Made by a program: the position numbers and the translations under genes. From NCBI GenBank assembly GCA_044339595.1, contig JBIIVF010000008.1:1-36146 (forward strand): a DNA stretch of 36,146 nucleotides. The letters are read 5' to 3'. Source of the stretch: CAZTGZ01 sp044339595. Its GTDB lineage: Bacteria > Bacteroidota > Bacteroidia > NS11-12g > UBA9320. Shown here one piece after another: positions 1-8,438 of this stretch; positions within the stretch are counted from its first letter, which is position 1; every line of letters begins with the position of its first letter. The notes below the pieces were generated by a model, which saw only the letters and a list, made by a program, of their open reading frames with translations, was not told the DNA's origin and searched no databases.

Positions 1-2
1 CC

Positions 3-260
3 AAAGGCAATATTTTACTGCCGGAATATGAAAAATTATCGGGCTGTCAGCCTCATCAGCCTTTAAAATTGGCCGCGGTCTTGAATACCGGCGATGATTT
101 TTTGACCTATCTCAACAAGCATGATTTGCGTTTGGGACGAACCTTCACTTTGGTCGATCGTGAGCCCTTTGATTTGAGCATCCAAATACAGTTTGAGGAT
201 GGTAGAATACTCACTTTAAGCGCAGCCGTGAGCGATAAGTTATTGGTGGTGCCGGGGTGA
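3..260 (+). CDS. DtxR/MntR-family metal-dependent regulator, C-terminal part
   Basis: Only the last 85 residues are in the window; the reading frame is open from base 3 to the TGA at 258-260. The visible part reads as the end of the dimerisation/metal domain (KGNILLPEYEKLSGC, like the PIPDxxGNI stretch of MntR-type proteins) followed by an SH3-like FeoA domain with the typical run GRTFTLVDREPFD and a final beta strand ending in LLVV. Family members bind Mn or Fe and repress metal-uptake genes. The metal ligands and DNA-binding helix lie upstream and cannot be checked, so Mn versus Fe is open. The next gene is convergent and unrelated (mevalonate pathway). Confidence 0.75.
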   Translation, partial: KGNILLPEYEKLSGCQPHQPLKLAAVLNTGDDFLTYLNKHDLRLGRTFTLVDREPFDLSIQIQFEDGRILTLSAAVSDKLLVVPG

Positions 261-292
261 GATCGGTTTTTTAATGAAAGCTTTTCAAAAGG

Positions 293-1624
293 CTACCTCA
301 ACTCACTCTCTTCTATCCCTCTCAACTGACAAAAAGCCTCAACCACAGCTCTGTGGCTGGGTACTTTGTGTTTGAAGGCATCCACCAAGGTGTCTTTTTC
401 CGTTTGATTGGCACCCAATTGATTCAAGATGTTGAGCAAGTGCATTTTCATGTGACCTTTTTGAATACCTGTGGTCACGAGACTGCTCACCGCCGCATAG
501 TTTTGCGCCAATCCGGCTGCAGCAACAATCGACATTAATTCTTTGGCATTGGGATGGCCCAACAAAGCATGACTGAATTTTACCATGGGATGCAAGGAGG
601 TGATACCACCTACTGTGCCCAAGGCCAAGGGGATTTCTAACGACATCACAAAAGTGTCGTCTTTTATTTCGGCATGGCTAAGGCTTTTGTAAGCACCGCT
701 GCGGGATGCATAAGCATGCACGCAAGCCTCTATGGCCCGAAAATCATTTCCTGTAGCAATCACCAAAGCATCGATGCCATTCATGATGCCTTTGTTATGC
801 GTTACCGCGCGGTAAGGTTCAATTTCTGCAATGCGTATCGCCCGAACTATTTTTTGCGCGAATTCAAGTTGTGTAATTCCGCTATCATCCGGCAAGTCAG
901 AAATAGGACAGGCAACCTGACATCGAACCAAACAATCAGGGGTGTAATTGCTCAGAATGCTCATCACAATTTCAATTTCTGAAGGATTCAGACTTACACT
1001 ATTGGCCGCTTCTCGTTTCAAGATAGCCGCAAATTCTTCCAACAATGAGTTGATAAAATTGGCACCCATGCTGTCTACCGTTTCAAAGGTACAGCGCAAT
1101 TGAAAATATCCCGGCTCTAATTCACTTCGGTCATTTAATATAATGTCGAGTATACCACCGCCTCTCGTCCGCATGTTTTTGGTCAGGTGTTCGGTTTTTA
1201 AAAAGAACAGGGGCTTAATGTTTTCAAAAAATTCGTACAGTGCTTGTTTATCAGATCCATTCCAAATAAAATGCACGTGTCCGGTTTTGGTGGTAGAAAC
1301 AATTTCCGTCTTAAATCCTCCGCGATCCAACCAAAATTGCGCTGCTTTTGCCATCGCCGCCACCACACTGCTTTCTTCAATGGCCATGGGCAGACAATAA
1401 ATCTTACCATCCACTTTAAAATTGGGCGCAATGCCAAAAGGCATGTAATAATTGGTGATGGTATTTTCTATGAATTCGTCGTGCAGTTGCTGTAATTCAG
1501 AATCCTGGTGCCAATAACTTTTGAGCAGCTTGATGTTCTGTTCCGGATGGTCGAAATAATTTTCGATCATCCAATCTATTTTGGCTTCTTTGCTGAGTTT
1601 TGAAAATCCTTTGATTTTTGGCAT
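293..1624 (-). CDS. mvaA: Hydroxymethylglutaryl-CoA reductase, class II (degradative-type fold)
   Basis: This 443-residue protein interconverts HMG-CoA and mevalonate with NAD(P)H. The class II signature is clear: ENTITNYYMPFGIAPNF at 53-69 and the AIEESSVVAA segment at 81-90, which carries the catalytic glutamate. The other catalytic residues also align with the Pseudomonas mevalonii enzyme: Lys278 in THNKGIMNGIDA, Asp294 in ATGND, and His391 in GIQKGHMKMH near the C-terminus. The length is normal for the class. It lies 4 bases downstream of the type II IPP isomerase gene, so the two are almost certainly co-transcribed. With an isomerase as partner it probably acts in the biosynthetic direction (mevalonate to isoprenoids) despite the class II fold; that is inferred from context. 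Confidence 0.93.
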   Translation of the reverse strand: MPKIKGFSKLSKEAKIDWMIENYFDHPEQNIKLLKSYWHQDSELQQLHDEFIENTITNYYMPFGIAPNFKVDGKIYCLPMAIEESSVVAAMAKAAQFWLDRGGFKTEIVSTTKTGHVHFIWNGSDKQALYEFFENIKPLFFLKTEHLTKNMRTRGGGILDIILNDRSELEPGYFQLRCTFETVDSMGANFINSLLEEFAAILKREAANSVSLNPSEIEIVMSILSNYTPDCLVRCQVACPISDLPDDSGITQLEFAQKIVRAIRIAEIEPYRAVTHNKGIMNGIDALVIATGNDFRAIEACVHAYASRSGAYKSLSHAEIKDDTFVMSLEIPLALGTVGGITSLHPMVKFSHALLGHPNAKELMSIVAAAGLAQNYAAVSSLVTTGIQKGHMKMHLLNILNQLGANQTEKDTLVDAFKHKVPSHRAVVEAFCQLRGIEESELR

Positions 1625-1628
1625 GAGG

Positions 1629-2648
1629 TTAATGGCTGTTTTTCAAAGTGAGGTATGACTTGGACAATCGCAATCCGGCCAATTCATTCTGAATGTATTG
1701 TTGCAAGGGCGCATAATCTTCCCGGGCATGTTTCAAAAACGCACTGGCTTGTCCATAAACGGACTCACATTGAAGTAAATTCATGAAATAATAACCATCC
1801 AGAAAATTTTGTATCCCTCCTGAAATGATTACTTTCTTGCATAACACCTTCACATCTGCAGCATTGAGCAAACGGTTGGTGATGAGGCACATCTCTTCGG
1901 CGGAATGGCCAATGTGAGCGAGCGATGCATATTGTTTTTTGAGGGATTCATCCGACCTGAGTAATTCCAGCATGGCAAAATTAGTGCCGCCGTGGGCGCC
2001 AAAATCAATCGCTTCCAAGGGCAATTGAAGAAGGGCTTTTAAACTTTTTGGTCCCATTCCCTGACCCACTTCCTTAACTATAATGGGTTTATCGAGAAAG
2101 TCGAGGGTTTGTTGGATGGTTTCTAGAGACGATCTTTTAAAACGGTCGCCTTCCGGTTGCAACCATTCTTGAAATGGATTAACATGGATGATGAGTCCGT
2201 CGGTTTCTGTTTTATCAATCAGTTTTTTGATTAATTCGGCTTTTCCGGCATCAAAAAGTTCTTCGAGTTGGGCAATTCCCAAATTGGCGAAAAATGGCAA
2301 ATCATCGCCAATCAACGGCCGAAGCTGAAAATCTTTTAAATAGGTATCATCTTCAAGGATAATTCTACAAGACCCCAATCCCATACCCATTCCAAATTCT
2401 GCACAAGCCTTGGCCAAATTACGATTGATAATGCCTGCCTTTTCTGCACCACCGGTCATGCTCGATACCCAAATGGGGCTGCGCATTTTCTTGCCGGCCA
2501 GAGAAAAATCGGTTAGGTCAGCCTGTTCATTCGGGTGTGCCGATAACAGAGGTTCGTAATCGAATCGAGCATCTGTTTCTGCCACCTTGGAGGCAAATGC
2601 CAAATCGATATGGTCTGTTTTACGGTCTGAAGTATGTTTTTGGTTCAA
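1629..2648 (-). CDS. fni: Type II isopentenyl-diphosphate isomerase (FMN-dependent)
   Basis: The product (339 residues) interconverts IPP and DMAPP using reduced FMN in a TIM barrel. It begins with the family N-terminus (RKTDHIDLA), followed by SPIWVSSMTGGAEKAG, the HVNPFQEWLQPEGDR motif, IVKEVGQGMG and DFGAHGGTNFA, all typical of type II IDI. The start codon is TTG: no ATG lies near the conserved RKxDHI block, and a TATCTTTG -7 element sits 16 bases upstream, leaving little room for an earlier start. It is the first gene of a two-gene unit with HMG-CoA reductase, which places both in the mevalonate route. Confidence 0.92.
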   Translation of the reverse strand: MNQKHTSDRKTDHIDLAFASKVAETDARFDYEPLLSAHPNEQADLTDFSLAGKKMRSPIWVSSMTGGAEKAGIINRNLAKACAEFGMGMGLGSCRIILEDDTYLKDFQLRPLIGDDLPFFANLGIAQLEELFDAGKAELIKKLIDKTETDGLIIHVNPFQEWLQPEGDRFKRSSLETIQQTLDFLDKPIIVKEVGQGMGPKSLKALLQLPLEAIDFGAHGGTNFAMLELLRSDESLKKQYASLAHIGHSAEEMCLITNRLLNAADVKVLCKKVIISGGIQNFLDGYYFMNLLQCESVYGQASAFLKHAREDYAPLQQYIQNELAGLRLSKSYLTLKNSH

Positions 2649-2664
2649 TGCAGAAGTATTTCGG

Positions 2665-2672
2665 CAAAGATA
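2665..2672 (-). promoter_or_regulatory. Putative -7 promoter element for fni-mvaA
   Basis: Read on the minus strand this is TATCTTTG, a full match to the Bacteroidota -7 consensus TAnnTTTG, ending 16 bases before the TTG start of the isomerase gene. I see no TTG -33 element at the normal 19-21 base spacing, so support rests on the -7 match and its position. Confidence 0.4.
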
Positions 2673-2723
2673 ATAGATTCAATCAAAGGACACGAGCGAG
2701 GTCAAAGACATGATTTAATGTCC

Positions 2724-3299
2724 TTACTGTCCTTTTTTTCGTAAGTCAATTCTTGCTTTGGCCATTCTTTCCTTCAAACCACCTTGCTGCATAAAGGAAC
2801 TTTCAAGTGCTTTTATCTGATTATTTAGTAAATAACTGACAACCTTGATCATTCCAATCATCGCATTGGCGCATATCTCAGGGCTCTCATTTTCAATGCC
2901 TTTTTTAAATAATTCATAAGTAGGATTGGGTATTTTATTGAGCTCCCTTAATCTGGCAACCAATTTATGATCTTTATCCCAAAGGGGTAATTTGTGAGTT
3001 CTTAAAAAATCTTGGAAGTCAATTTTTAACCCCTCCAAAGAAGCTCTGGCGACATTGGTCAATTTAATTTCCATTTCTTTTGAAGTAGCTGAAGCCATAC
3101 TAGCCTCAACAATATTCTGTTTGCCACTTCGGGCAGCTTGTATCATTTGATCAATGGTGCGATCATATTTCTGAAAAAATCTTTTGGTAAAATAAATAGT
3201 GCCATCATAAATAATTTCAGATTTCTGATAAGTGATCAGATTTTTATACCCACCATGCAATGGAATAATTCCTTGCATATGATCTTTTCCCACTTTCAT
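2724..3299 (-). CDS. Four-helix-bundle suffix-domain protein (23S rRNA intervening-protein-like)
   Basis: A 191-residue, mostly helical protein. The block HGGYKNLITYQKSEIIYDGT followed by KYDRTIDQMIQAARSGKQNI and SMASATSKEMEIKLTNVARA matches the family annotated as four helix bundle suffix domain, a relative of the S23/IVP proteins encoded inside 23S rRNA intervening sequences. The conserved DQMIQAARSGKQNIVEAS helix and the tyrosine/arginine-rich first helix are intact. The function of the family is unknown; S23 relatives form pentameric four-helix bundles. It stands alone, about 185 bases downstream of the ThiF-nitroreductase gene. The start could also be the second Met (residue 8), just before the conserved IIPLHGGY. 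Confidence 0.75.
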   Translation of the reverse strand: MKVGKDHMQGIIPLHGGYKNLITYQKSEIIYDGTIYFTKRFFQKYDRTIDQMIQAARSGKQNIVEASMASATSKEMEIKLTNVARASLEGLKIDFQDFLRTHKLPLWDKDHKLVARLRELNKIPNPTYELFKKGIENESPEICANAMIGMIKVVSYLLNNQIKALESSFMQQGGLKERMAKARIDLRKKGQ

Positions 3300-3397
3300 A
3301 TCGCAAAAACGAGTAGGATGAAATAAATCTTGAACTTTGGTGGAGTTACAAGTTTGAAAAGCGTCACTTTATTTAGAACAAGAGAATACATGAATTC

Positions 3398-3414
3398 CAA
3401 ATTTACCAAATTTG
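3398..3414. promoter_or_regulatory. Perfect inverted repeat overlapping a -7-like element
   Basis: CAAATTT-ACC-AAATTTG is a perfect 7-base inverted repeat with a 3-base spacer. On the minus strand its distal arm forms TAAATTTG (3398-3405), a match to TAnnTTTG, about 100 bases upstream of the four-helix-bundle gene. It could be a promoter with an overlapping operator. AT-rich palindromes also arise by chance, so support is modest. Confidence 0.3.
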
Positions 3415-3485
3415 AAACTCAGGTACTTAAACTCGTATGAATGAATCTATAACCTTATTCATTATTTCGATATTCATCCCTTCTC

Positions 3486-5771
3486 CTAACCCTCATAATC
3501 AAACACATCACTCAACTTTTTCCTCAATGAAAGTACTTTCGGTTCCCCGGCGTAGAAAAGACGGAAGAGAAAAACTTCTCCGGCATCATTTGGGGTGTTG
3601 AACAATCGAAGGTGTTGTTCCCTGATTTCTCTTAAATCACGGGCCATTTTTTCAGTGAGCCCATCTCCATTTCCATGCACCAAACGCGCCCAAAGAAAGA
3701 TGGCTGCGGACATCGGCTGAACGCAAATTCCAACAGCATTGGCTTCCATCCATACCCGCTGCAAAGCCCTTCCGCCTTCAATGAAATCTTTTCGCGAATA
3801 TTCTGGCATAGTCAGCAAAGCCAACGCGGATGAACTCTTGGTCATTTTGGTGCCCAAACGCTCAAACACCGATCCTCCTCCCCATTTTACCAAGTTTTTA
3901 ACAGCATTCCAGCTTTTGGCCACATTGAATCCGGCTAATTCAGAAGCCGATAGTTCTACTGTGCGCACATCTATCCCCACCCTGGCTTTCTCGGCTTCGT
4001 CTTTACTCCATTTGATTTCCTTAAAGAATTCCTGATGGGAGACTTCATTCGTCAACAGCAGCTTATCGCTTACCCCAACGACTTTGGCCATGGTTAGGAG
4101 ATCATCGCGGTTGTTGATGATGCTCAGCCGCGCTCCCTGAATTTCAGAAGCCACCACTTTTAGATTTTCCAGGGCTTCCGGGTTGATGGGGCTTTCATTG
4201 CCCATATATCGGTTGGTAATACGCTTGCGCATGAGCGGATAAAAATGCTCGAAACGCTGCTGATGTGCGCTCAAATAAGCATCACTGATGGGGGAGAAGA
4301 CGATGGTTGCAACCAACAATGAATCTTCTTCAGGAACCAAGTCGATATTCACTTCATATCCCTGATGGATGGCTTCGAGTTCAAGATTTTCGAGGGCAGC
4401 CCCAAAGCTGATGTGTGAACCCCGGTTTTTATAATCAAGCCATTGGGTACTGAGGTCAATTTCATGAAAAAGGTGCAAAGCCCGATTGCGGTAAATCCAT
4501 TTCCAGGGCTGACTATTCCCACCGGATGGTGCCATGCACGCAGCTTCTACAATTTTAGACATGATTGCCTCCGGCAATTCAACGCCTTGTTGACCGGTTT
4601 GAATCAAGGCTCCAAAGTCTCTTCCGCTGCTAGCCGGTGGGATTTCAAACTCAATTTCTTTCTTCCGGAGTGGCGCAACCTCATCATTCACCAAATCGGC
4701 AATGTCTACGATATATCTTCCGGATCCGCGGTACTGATCTAATAATATCCTGCGACAAATATCGGCGGTCATGCCACCACCATAGGTCACCGCAGATGCT
4801 AATTGGGGCCAGGTGGTAATGGATTGGGCAATCTCAAGGATGGATGATCGCATCCGATCCGACAAAGAATCGAGTCCGACGATCTCCATCATAAAAGGAA
4901 CCTTTTCTTCATTAGTTTTGGCGTTTTTGGCCGCCTCCAAATCCATCCCATCGAGCAATCCATGTAAAATGGGTCTATTCGGTTCAAGATCGAAGCGCTC
5001 AACATCCACCACCCCGCGTTCACTGGCTTCCATCAAAACAGGTATGCCAAAATGCCTTGCTCTTTCTCTACAGGTAATTTTGATCTCTAAACCATCGCTT
5101 TCATCGATCAACACATCCAGTTTGCCTCCTTCTGTCAGAAAGGCATCCAAATTTTGATGGGTAATGCCCTCGTTGAAACAGATTACTTTGAGATAAGGAT
5201 CCATTTCAGCAATCTCCCTTGCCACACTGATGGTTTTGTTTAATCCCAAATTCTTTAATCCTGTGCGAATCCGATTCAGGTTACTCAATTCGAGTATGTC
5301 GAAATCAGCTATGCGCAATTCACCACAAATTCTCTCCAAAGCCAGGGTTGTGGCCACGGCCTGACCGACCGATAATCCAATGATACCCACTTTTCGGGTG
5401 CTCAATTCGAGTTGCTCTTCGGTGGTGATTTTATTTCTATTTCGGTTGGTACGTACTTCTATAAATTCTTTTTCAGGCAGAACATGGATGAGCGACGCTA
5501 ACCATGGATAGTAAAACCAATTTCCGTATTCATCTGAATTTTTACCTTCAAAAAAAGCATCCACAGCCTCTTTCAATAATTCCGTATTATAGAGCCTGGT
5601 CGGGTTTCGACTTTTGATTAATTCTCCGACCTGACTTCTGATTTCATCTAAAATCTTGAGATTCGGATGATTTTTGATCAATGTTTCAACTTTTTCCTGA
5701 TCGTCCGGTTTACGGAGATCGCACAGGATAGGAAGATGCTCGTCTGTGTGTGCTGTGAAATTCAATTTCAT
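3486..5771 (-). CDS. ThiF/E1-like adenylyltransferase fused to nitroreductase (Rv1355c-type)
   Basis: A 761-residue two-domain protein. Residues about 105-370 are an E1/ThiF-like nucleotide-binding domain: VGIIGLSVGQAVATTLALE (glycine-rich loop, 128-146), then IADFDILELSNLNRIR with the acidic ribose contact and the NLNR arginine, and DVLIDESDGLEIK. The paired CxxC zinc motifs of ThiF/MoeB are absent. Residues about 395-745 are an FMN nitroreductase-like domain with APSGGNSQPWKW at 414-425. The same fusion occurs in mycobacterial Rv1355c, whose substrate is unknown. Nitroreductase-fold partners of E1-like enzymes include azoline dehydrogenases of peptide natural products, but no precursor peptide or YcaO gene is visible here, so I do not assign that role. 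It looks monocistronic, with its own -7 element. Confidence 0.85.
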   Translation of the reverse strand: MKLNFTAHTDEHLPILCDLRKPDDQEKVETLIKNHPNLKILDEIRSQVGELIKSRNPTRLYNTELLKEAVDAFFEGKNSDEYGNWFYYPWLASLIHVLPEKEFIEVRTNRNRNKITTEEQLELSTRKVGIIGLSVGQAVATTLALERICGELRIADFDILELSNLNRIRTGLKNLGLNKTISVAREIAEMDPYLKVICFNEGITHQNLDAFLTEGGKLDVLIDESDGLEIKITCRERARHFGIPVLMEASERGVVDVERFDLEPNRPILHGLLDGMDLEAAKNAKTNEEKVPFMMEIVGLDSLSDRMRSSILEIAQSITTWPQLASAVTYGGGMTADICRRILLDQYRGSGRYIVDIADLVNDEVAPLRKKEIEFEIPPASSGRDFGALIQTGQQGVELPEAIMSKIVEAACMAPSGGNSQPWKWIYRNRALHLFHEIDLSTQWLDYKNRGSHISFGAALENLELEAIHQGYEVNIDLVPEEDSLLVATIVFSPISDAYLSAHQQRFEHFYPLMRKRITNRYMGNESPINPEALENLKVVASEIQGARLSIINNRDDLLTMAKVVGVSDKLLLTNEVSHQEFFKEIKWSKDEAEKARVGIDVRTVELSASELAGFNVAKSWNAVKNLVKWGGGSVFERLGTKMTKSSSALALLTMPEYSRKDFIEGGRALQRVWMEANAVGICVQPMSAAIFLWARLVHGNGDGLTEKMARDLREIREQHLRLFNTPNDAGEVFLFRLFYAGEPKVLSLRKKLSDVFDYEG

Positions 5772-5787
5772 GTTTAGTAGTTAGTCT

Positions 5788-5818
5788 CAAAAGTAATCAA
5801 TATATCAATCGGTTGAAA
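5788..5818 (-). promoter_or_regulatory. Putative promoter of the ThiF-nitroreductase gene
   Basis: On the minus strand TACTTTTG (5788-5795) matches the -7 consensus TAnnTTTG and ends 16 bases before the ATG. A TTTTTC stretch lies about 19 bases further upstream, a one-base miss to a TTTG -33 element. Confidence 0.45.
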
Positions 5819-5852
5819 AAGCCTCTGATGACATAAAAAGAAATGAACTCAA

Positions 5853-6668
5853 TTAATATTCAAGCGAAATTCTATAGCCGGAATGGCTTCTGACATTCAG
5901 CACCGAGCCGTCTTCAAACATCAAATATTGCCCTTTGATGCCCGCAAGTTTTTTCTCTATTTCAGGCGAAGTGTCGAGTTTCAGGCTTTTTACTTTTTCA
6001 GGATATTTCTCAACAGGATAATTGATATGCAACACACTGTTGTCTTTGCTGAAAAAGGATTTGAGTTCATCGGGTATAAAGGGTAGCATCCTTTGTTTGA
6101 TTTCAACAATAGGATCATGTGGACTGATGTCATTCCGCAACATTCGTTGCCAGTTCGTTTTATCGGCCAGGTGATCTTTGAGGGCTACTTCTATTAATCC
6201 TGCCGCTTGTCGATAGGGCGTTTCAGCCAAAACAACGGCTTCTGTCGCGCCTTGATCTATCCAACGATAAGGCACCTGCCGGGTTCTGGTTACCCCCACT
6301 TTAACATCATTGGTGAGCGATAAATATACGATATGCGGCTGCATGTGATGGGCCATTTCCCAATCGTAATCACGGAGCGCAATTCCTTCGTGAATGCGGC
6401 TTAATTCCGGCCGAATGATGCTGGGAGAGGCCTCCGGTGAAGACATAAAAACTTCGTAACTCATTCCGTCACCAAAAGTTTTTTTGATTTTTTTCCCGCT
6501 CACCACACAATGGATGGCTCCTTCAAAACGGATGTTGATGGTTTGGCCAATGAGTTCATTCATGTCAACCGAAACACCTTTCTCCAGAATCTCGTAAAGT
6601 GGAAGTCGATACAAAACAACCTCCTCTAAACTCGTTTCCATTTTTCGTATATTTCCCGTGATCTTCAT
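5853..6668 (-). CDS. DUF2797 family protein lacking the usual cysteines
   Basis: The product has 271 residues. The family core is clear: PHIVYLSLTNDVKVGVTR (111-128) then RWIDQGATEA (135-144), preceded by the IIRPEL and HEGIALRDYDWE blocks. Typical members carry a CxxC-GK ... GxCYxC ... C cluster that presumably binds zinc. Here only one cysteine (IHCVVSGKK, Cys54) remains in that region and the other positions are Val, Ser, Met or Glu. The YLS..VKVG pattern recalls the core of GIY-YIG-like folds, but no activity is assigned. A start at 6695 is possible on paper, yet a well-formed promoter ends at 6674 and the conserved N-terminus MKITGNIRKM begins at 6668, so I chose 6668. It is divergent from the M14 peptidase gene with only 18 bases between starts. 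Confidence 0.8.
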   Translation of the reverse strand: MKITGNIRKMETSLEEVVLYRLPLYEILEKGVSVDMNELIGQTINIRFEGAIHCVVSGKKIKKTFGDGMSYEVFMSSPEASPSIIRPELSRIHEGIALRDYDWEMAHHMQPHIVYLSLTNDVKVGVTRTRQVPYRWIDQGATEAVVLAETPYRQAAGLIEVALKDHLADKTNWQRMLRNDISPHDPIVEIKQRMLPFIPDELKSFFSKDNSVLHINYPVEKYPEKVKSLKLDTSPEIEKKLAGIKGQYLMFEDGSVLNVRSHSGYRISLEY

Positions 6669-6673
6669 CCGGA

Positions 6674-6703
6674 CAAAAGTAAGCGTATGATTCAAAAAAG
6701 CAA
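6674..6703 (-). promoter_or_regulatory. Bacteroidota-type promoter for the DUF2797 gene (nearly leaderless)
   Basis: On the minus strand TTG (6701-6703), a 19-base spacer, then TACTTTTG (6674-6681) fits the -33/-7 pattern TTTG-N19-21-TAnnTTTG. The -7 element ends 5 bases before the ATG at 6668, so transcription would begin at or within a base or two of the start codon. The promoter lies inside the 5' end of the divergent M14 gene. Confidence 0.55.
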
Positions 6704-8438
6704 TTCTGTGTTAATGGCCTTTCTGTTTCTTTTTACAGGACTCATTTCGTCATGCAAAAAGGCAAACAAACAAGATTTTATCACCCCATTTGAAATATCC
6801 GAAGGTCGGAAAACTGCCGGTTATGAAGAAGGAATAGCCTGGTGGATGAAACTTAATCAGGCTTTTAAAGAGGTAACGATATTAGAAGAAGGCTTAACAG
6901 ACGAAGGATTGCCATTGCATCTGATTTTGATTGGAAATGATGAAACCAAAGGAATCGAAAATCGAAAGAAGCCGCTGCTTTTAATCAACAATGCCATCCA
7001 TCCCGGGGAGCCGGATGGAGTGGATGCTTCCATGATGTTGATTCGCGATCTGCTTTTTCATCCTGAAAAGAAAAAGTGGTTGGATCAGGTACAAATCGCC
7101 ATCATTCCATATTACAATGTGGGTGGAGCTCGCAACTTGAATTCCCACAGCCGGGCCAATCAACTAGGACCGGATCAATACGGATTCAGAGGCAATGCCA
7201 GGAATCTGGATCTGAACCGAGATTTTATCAAACAAGACTCCCGCAACGCCCATTCCTTTGCTGCCTTGTTTCAGCGTTTAGATCCTGATTTATACATTGA
7301 AACCCATGTAAGCAATGGTGCGGATTACAGGCATACCATGACTTGCTTGCCCACTTTATACCAAAAATTAGATCCTCCTTTAAGCACTTATTTCAAAAAA
7401 GGGTGGGAAGATAAAATGTACGAACAAATGGCCTCCAAAGGACAAGAAATGGTGCCCTATGTGAATGTTTTTAACACCCCGCCGGATAGCGGAATGCAAG
7501 TGTTTATAGACGGTCCACGATATTCAAGTGGCTATGCAGCGCTGTTTCAAACCCCTGGATTTATCACAGAAACACTGATGCTAAAGCCCTTTAGTGAAAG
7601 GGTAAAAGTAACGTATGACTTTTTGGAATCAGCGCTTGAAATAATGAAAGTCGAAGGGCAAAACCTGATTAAAAACAGAGTAGAAGCCAGAAAAATGCTC
7701 ACCGAATCTCAAAACGTGGTGCTGGATTGGCAAGTTAATATGGAGAAGCCTGTCTATTTGCCTTTTAAAGGCTATAAAGCCGTATACAGATTCAGTGAAA
7801 TAACCGGCGATACCATTTTGACTTACGACAGAAGTACACCGGTAAATTTGAAAATTCCATATTTCAGAGAAGTCGATCCCACTTTGAGCAAAGGAATACC
7901 GAAATTCTACATTTTAGACAATGGTTTTCACCATGTGAAAGGATTGCTTGAATCTCAGCAGGTGAAATTCACACCCATTATGAAGGATACCATGATGTCG
8001 GTTACTTTGATGAAAATAACTTCTTATGAAACCGCCGGTCAACCCTATGAAGGCCATTATTTTCATCACCACAGCCAATATGAGGAAATAGTACAAAAAA
8101 TTAGAATTCCGGCAGGTTCTTGGATCATCCCCGCAAAGCAAAAGGCCACCAGATTTTTAGCAGAAGTGTTCTTTCCTGATGCTCCGGATTCCTATTTTAA
8201 TTGGAACTTTTTTGATACCCGATTACAACAAAAAGAATGGTACAGCACCTACGTTTTCGAACCGGAAGCTGCTGAAATGTTGAAAAAGGACCCATTGCTG
8301 AAAAGGGAATTTGAGAACCAATTGGCTACCGACAGCGCCTTTGCAGCCAACCCACACGAACGACTGTATTTTTTATATAAGAAATCGCCTCATTACGAGT
8401 GGCATCACAAGGTTTTGCCGGTGTATTTGGTCTATTGA
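6687..8438 (+). CDS. M14-family zinc carboxypeptidase-like lipoprotein
   Basis: A 583-residue predicted lipoprotein: hydrophobic segment then LISSC with Cys23 as the lipidation site. The M14 zinc site is complete: His105 and Glu108 in NNAIHPGEPDG and His207 in YIETHVSNGAD, plus the likely catalytic Glu295 in GFITETLMLKPF. The NLDLNRDF segment (173-180) is also typical of the fold. The catalytic domain spans roughly 40-320; the remaining 260 residues form a C-terminal region found in Bacteroidota M14 proteins. It should cleave C-terminal residues from peptides at the cell envelope. The start could also be Met10, which gives a shorter signal. The stop overlaps the convergent membrane-protein gene by 7 bases. 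Confidence 0.88.
   Translation: MIQKSNSVLMAFLFLFTGLISSCKKANKQDFITPFEISEGRKTAGYEEGIAWWMKLNQAFKEVTILEEGLTDEGLPLHLILIGNDETKGIENRKKPLLLINNAIHPGEPDGVDASMMLIRDLLFHPEKKKWLDQVQIAIIPYYNVGGARNLNSHSRANQLGPDQYGFRGNARNLDLNRDFIKQDSRNAHSFAALFQRLDPDLYIETHVSNGADYRHTMTCLPTLYQKLDPPLSTYFKKGWEDKMYEQMASKGQEMVPYVNVFNTPPDSGMQVFIDGPRYSSGYAALFQTPGFITETLMLKPFSERVKVTYDFLESALEIMKVEGQNLIKNRVEARKMLTESQNVVLDWQVNMEKPVYLPFKGYKAVYRFSEITGDTILTYDRSTPVNLKIPYFREVDPTLSKGIPKFYILDNGFHHVKGLLESQQVKFTPIMKDTMMSVTLMKITSYETAGQPYEGHYFHHHSQYEEIVQKIRIPAGSWIIPAKQKATRFLAEVFFPDAPDSYFNWNFFDTRLQQKEWYSTYVFEPEAAEMLKKDPLLKREFENQLATDSAFAANPHERLYFLYKKSPHYEWHHKVLPVYLVY

Noticed and set aside
3486..5771. RiPP (azoline-type) biosynthetic cluster
   Set aside because: The ThiF-nitroreductase fusion alone is not enough: no YcaO, precursor peptide, transporter or protease specific to such clusters is adjacent.
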